Shown here: piece by piece, positions 4,497 through 5,927 of the stretch | Layout of the letters: every line of letters starts with the position of its first letter | Position numbering within the stretch: position 1 is the stretch's first letter | DNA from: Xanthobacteraceae bacterium | Lineage (GTDB): Bacteria; Pseudomonadota; Alphaproteobacteria; Rhizobiales; Xanthobacteraceae | Reading direction: 5' to 3' | DNA length: 5,927 nt | NCBI GenBank assembly: GCA_030039655.1 | Contig: JASHVC010000747.1 | Coordinates: 1 to 5,927 of the forward strand | Made by a program: the position numbers and the translations under genes | The notes under the pieces: model-generated | Told to the model about the DNA's origin: nothing | What the model saw: the letters and a program-made list of their open reading frames with translations, nothing else | Database searches by the model: none

Positions 4497-5741
4497 TTAG
4501 ACCCGCTGGAAATAATCGGGCCGCTCGACCCGTCGCAACGCGGTGAAATGCCAGGCCCAGATGACGACGACGGCGAGCACGACCACGCCGCCAAGCACCG
4601 CGGAGCCGACGGCGCCAAACCAGTCTGCGGTGATGCCCGACTCGAACATGCCGATCTGACTGGCGCAGTTGACGAACAGCGTGTTGACCGCGAATACGCG
4701 TCCGCGCATCTCGTTGGGTGTTGCGAACTGAATGAGCGATTGGCGGATCACCGTGCTGAGCATGTCCGCCACACCGACCAGGAACAGTAGGGCAAGGGAC
4801 CAGGCCGTGCTTCGCGATAACCCGAAGGCAATCGTGGCGACGCCGTACGCGGCAACTCCCGCGAACATGATCCGGCCCGCGGCGCTCCGCACCGGCCTGC
4901 GCGCCAGCACGCTGGCGACGATCACCGCGCCGGTCGCCGGCGCGGCACGCAGCAAGCCGAATCCCCACGAATTAATCTGCAAAATGTCGCGGGCGAAAAT
5001 CGGCAGCAGCGCGACGACACCGCCAAAGAGCGTCGCGACGAGATCGAGCGACATGGCGCCGAGAACCACGGGCTCGTTCCAGATGAAGCGCAGGCCGGCG
5101 ATGATCGTGGTCCATGTCACCTTCGGCCGCTCAGCGGCGAGCCGCGGAACCGGAAGCCGCGCGCTGGCGACTCCCGCGATGGCGATGAGCAAGGCGCACA
5201 AGTCGAAATCAACGCCCACGCCAAAGGCGTAGAGCAAGCCGCCCAGCGCCGGCCCAACCAGCTGCGACATCTTGCCGGCGGAAGCATGGAGCGAGACGGC
5301 TGGCATCAAAATCTCGCGCGGCACCGTCGAGGCGACCAGCGATTGCAGCGCCGGCGCCTCGAATGTTCGCGCCACGGCGTTGACGAACAGCAGCACGAAG
5401 ATCGGCCGCACCGGATGATCGACCGTTGTGACCAGCACCAATAAGCCAGCCGAGACGGCGAACTCAATTACATAACAGCAATTGAGAATGAGCCGCCGGC
5501 TGTGATGGTCGATGATTTGTCCGGCGAGGAGCGTCAGCGCCAGCGGCGGCAGAAACTGCACGAGCCCGATGAGACCCAACGCGAGCGCGCTACCGGTGAG
5601 ATCGTAGATCAGCCAGCCGACCGCCACCGCCTGCATCTGGTTGGCGGTGTTTGCGGCGATGCGCGTGACGAACAGAAGCCGAAACGGGCGATGAAGAAGC
5701 GGGGCTGGGACGGCTCTCCTGGCGGCCGAAGTTTCGTTCAT
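4497..5741 (-). CDS. Major facilitator superfamily transporter, EntS/MFS_3-like exporter
   Basis: A 414-residue inner-membrane protein with about twelve hydrophobic segments in two halves split by a polar loop near 200-212 (LAAERPKVTW). Landmarks are RPFRLLFVTRIAANTANQMQAVAVGWLIYDLTGSALALG (TM1-TM2), a motif-A loop GQIIDHHSRR at 74-83 and TPNEMRGRVFAVN at 341-353. The last is typical of the MFS_3/EntS group of proton-driven exporters of siderophores, macrolides and other small molecules. Motif A differs from the common D-R by having His at 79-80. The ATG at 5741 is kept although the Shine-Dalgarno is weak (AAGG about 3 bases away, AGGTGA about 13 away), because the first helix starts only about 20 residues later. 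The gene converges on nikR with 3 bases between stop codons and no visible terminator. Its upstream region has its own candidate promoter. Exported substrate unknown. Confidence 0.9.
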   Translation of the reverse strand: MNETSAARRAVPAPLLHRPFRLLFVTRIAANTANQMQAVAVGWLIYDLTGSALALGLIGLVQFLPPLALTLLAGQIIDHHSRRLILNCCYVIEFAVSAGLLVLVTTVDHPVRPIFVLLFVNAVARTFEAPALQSLVASTVPREILMPAVSLHASAGKMSQLVGPALGGLLYAFGVGVDFDLCALLIAIAGVASARLPVPRLAAERPKVTWTTIIAGLRFIWNEPVVLGAMSLDLVATLFGGVVALLPIFARDILQINSWGFGLLRAAPATGAVIVASVLARRPVRSAAGRIMFAGVAAYGVATIAFGLSRSTAWSLALLFLVGVADMLSTVIRQSLIQFATPNEMRGRVFAVNTLFVNCASQIGMFESGITADWFGAVGSAVLGGVVVLAVVVIWAWHFTALRRVERPDYFQRV

Positions 5742-5788
5742 CGCCTTGGCGTCGTCACCTTTCGTCCGGCCCGGCTGCGTGTATGCAA

Positions 5789-5815
5789 ACTATACGGCCC
5801 GCTCACGTGAGCCAA
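5789..5815 (-). promoter_or_regulatory. Candidate promoter of the MFS gene with a 12-base palindromic operator
   Basis: On the minus strand TTGGCT (5815-5810) and TATAGT (5794-5789) form plausible -35 and -10 boxes with a short 15-base spacer, roughly 50 bases upstream of the MFS start. A perfect palindrome GCTCACGTGAGC (5801-5812) sits between them and overlaps the -35 box, the position expected for a repressor or spacer-remodelling activator. The -10 box also lies in GTAT-N7-ATAC (5781-5795). The boxes are read by eye only. Confidence 0.4.
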
Positions 5816-5828
5816 GGGCGAGACTTCG

Positions 5829-5895
5829 TCATTGCGAGCCAACGGACCTGCGCGAAGTCGCGCGGTCCGATGACAGGCTCCGCGAAGCAATTCAG
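5829..5895 (+). repeat. Compound hairpin repeat, GTCATTGCGAGC type
   Basis: Outer arms ATTGCGAGCC (5831-5840) and GGCTC plus GCAAT (5876-5880, 5887-5891) enclose an inner stem, CGGACC-T-GCGCG (5843-5854) with CGCGC-GGTCCG (5859-5869). That is 11 pairs with one bulged T and an AAGT loop. The right part, GGTCCGATGACAGGCT, shares ATGACAGGCT with the flank of element A at 2060-2069. I recall near-identical GTCATTGCGAGCC...GGCTCCGCGAAGCAAT repeats throughout Bradyrhizobium-type genomes. The remaining bases to 5927 end in CTGGAT, which may be the beginning of the next repeat arm cut by the window edge. No gene is seen from 5742 to 5927. Confidence 0.65.
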
Positions 5896-5927
5896 GGCGG
5901 CTTGCATCGAGCCAGCGGCCCCTGGAT

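Noticed and set aside
1..5927. CRISPR array, tRNA, rRNA, toxin-antitoxin or defence genes
   Set aside because: No regularly spaced repeat series, no cloverleaf-like sequence and no matching protein motifs were seen; the window is filled by six metabolic, transport and regulatory genes.

Overview
The window is a GC-rich, densely coded stretch that looks like an alphaproteobacterial chromosome, most likely from the Bradyrhizobium/Rhodopseudomonas/Xanthobacteraceae side of the Hyphomicrobiales. This rests on the style of the proteins (orphan Bug and NMT1-type solute-binding proteins, a NikR with a His tail) and on short dispersed hairpin repeats ending in ATGACA or beginning GTCATTGCGAGC, which I recall as common in those genomes. 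The assignment is an inference; no marker gene is present.

Left two thirds (18-3856, minus strand): a tight four-gene unit read right to left. First is an Asp/Glu racemase-superfamily protein of the arylmalonate decarboxylase/maleate isomerase type. Next come a periplasmic NMT1/SsuA-like solute-binding protein, a second and unrelated periplasmic binding protein of the Bug/TctC type, and an arylformamidase-like alpha/beta-hydrolase. Gaps are 40, 106 and 9 bases. The 106-base gap is almost filled by two copies of one 35-base hairpin element in opposite orientation. The unit looks like capture and processing of a small organic acid or amide, but no membrane transporter subunit is present and the substrate is unknown. 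The lead enzyme keeps the fold signature of arylmalonate decarboxylase but lacks the catalytic cysteine.

Middle (3857-4010): a divergent intergenic region of 154 bases. It contains an 11-base direct repeat over the start of the first operon gene, a perfect 10-base inverted repeat with a 20-base spacer, and a probable promoter for the rightward gene.

Right third: nikR (4011-4493, plus strand), a nickel-responsive ribbon-helix-helix repressor with the expected metal ligands and a His-rich tail. It ends only 3 bases from a convergent major facilitator superfamily (MFS) exporter gene (4497-5741, minus strand). Upstream of the exporter (5742-5927) no gene is seen. That stretch holds a candidate promoter with a perfect 12-base palindrome between its -35 and -10 boxes, then a larger hairpin repeat that probably runs past the window end.
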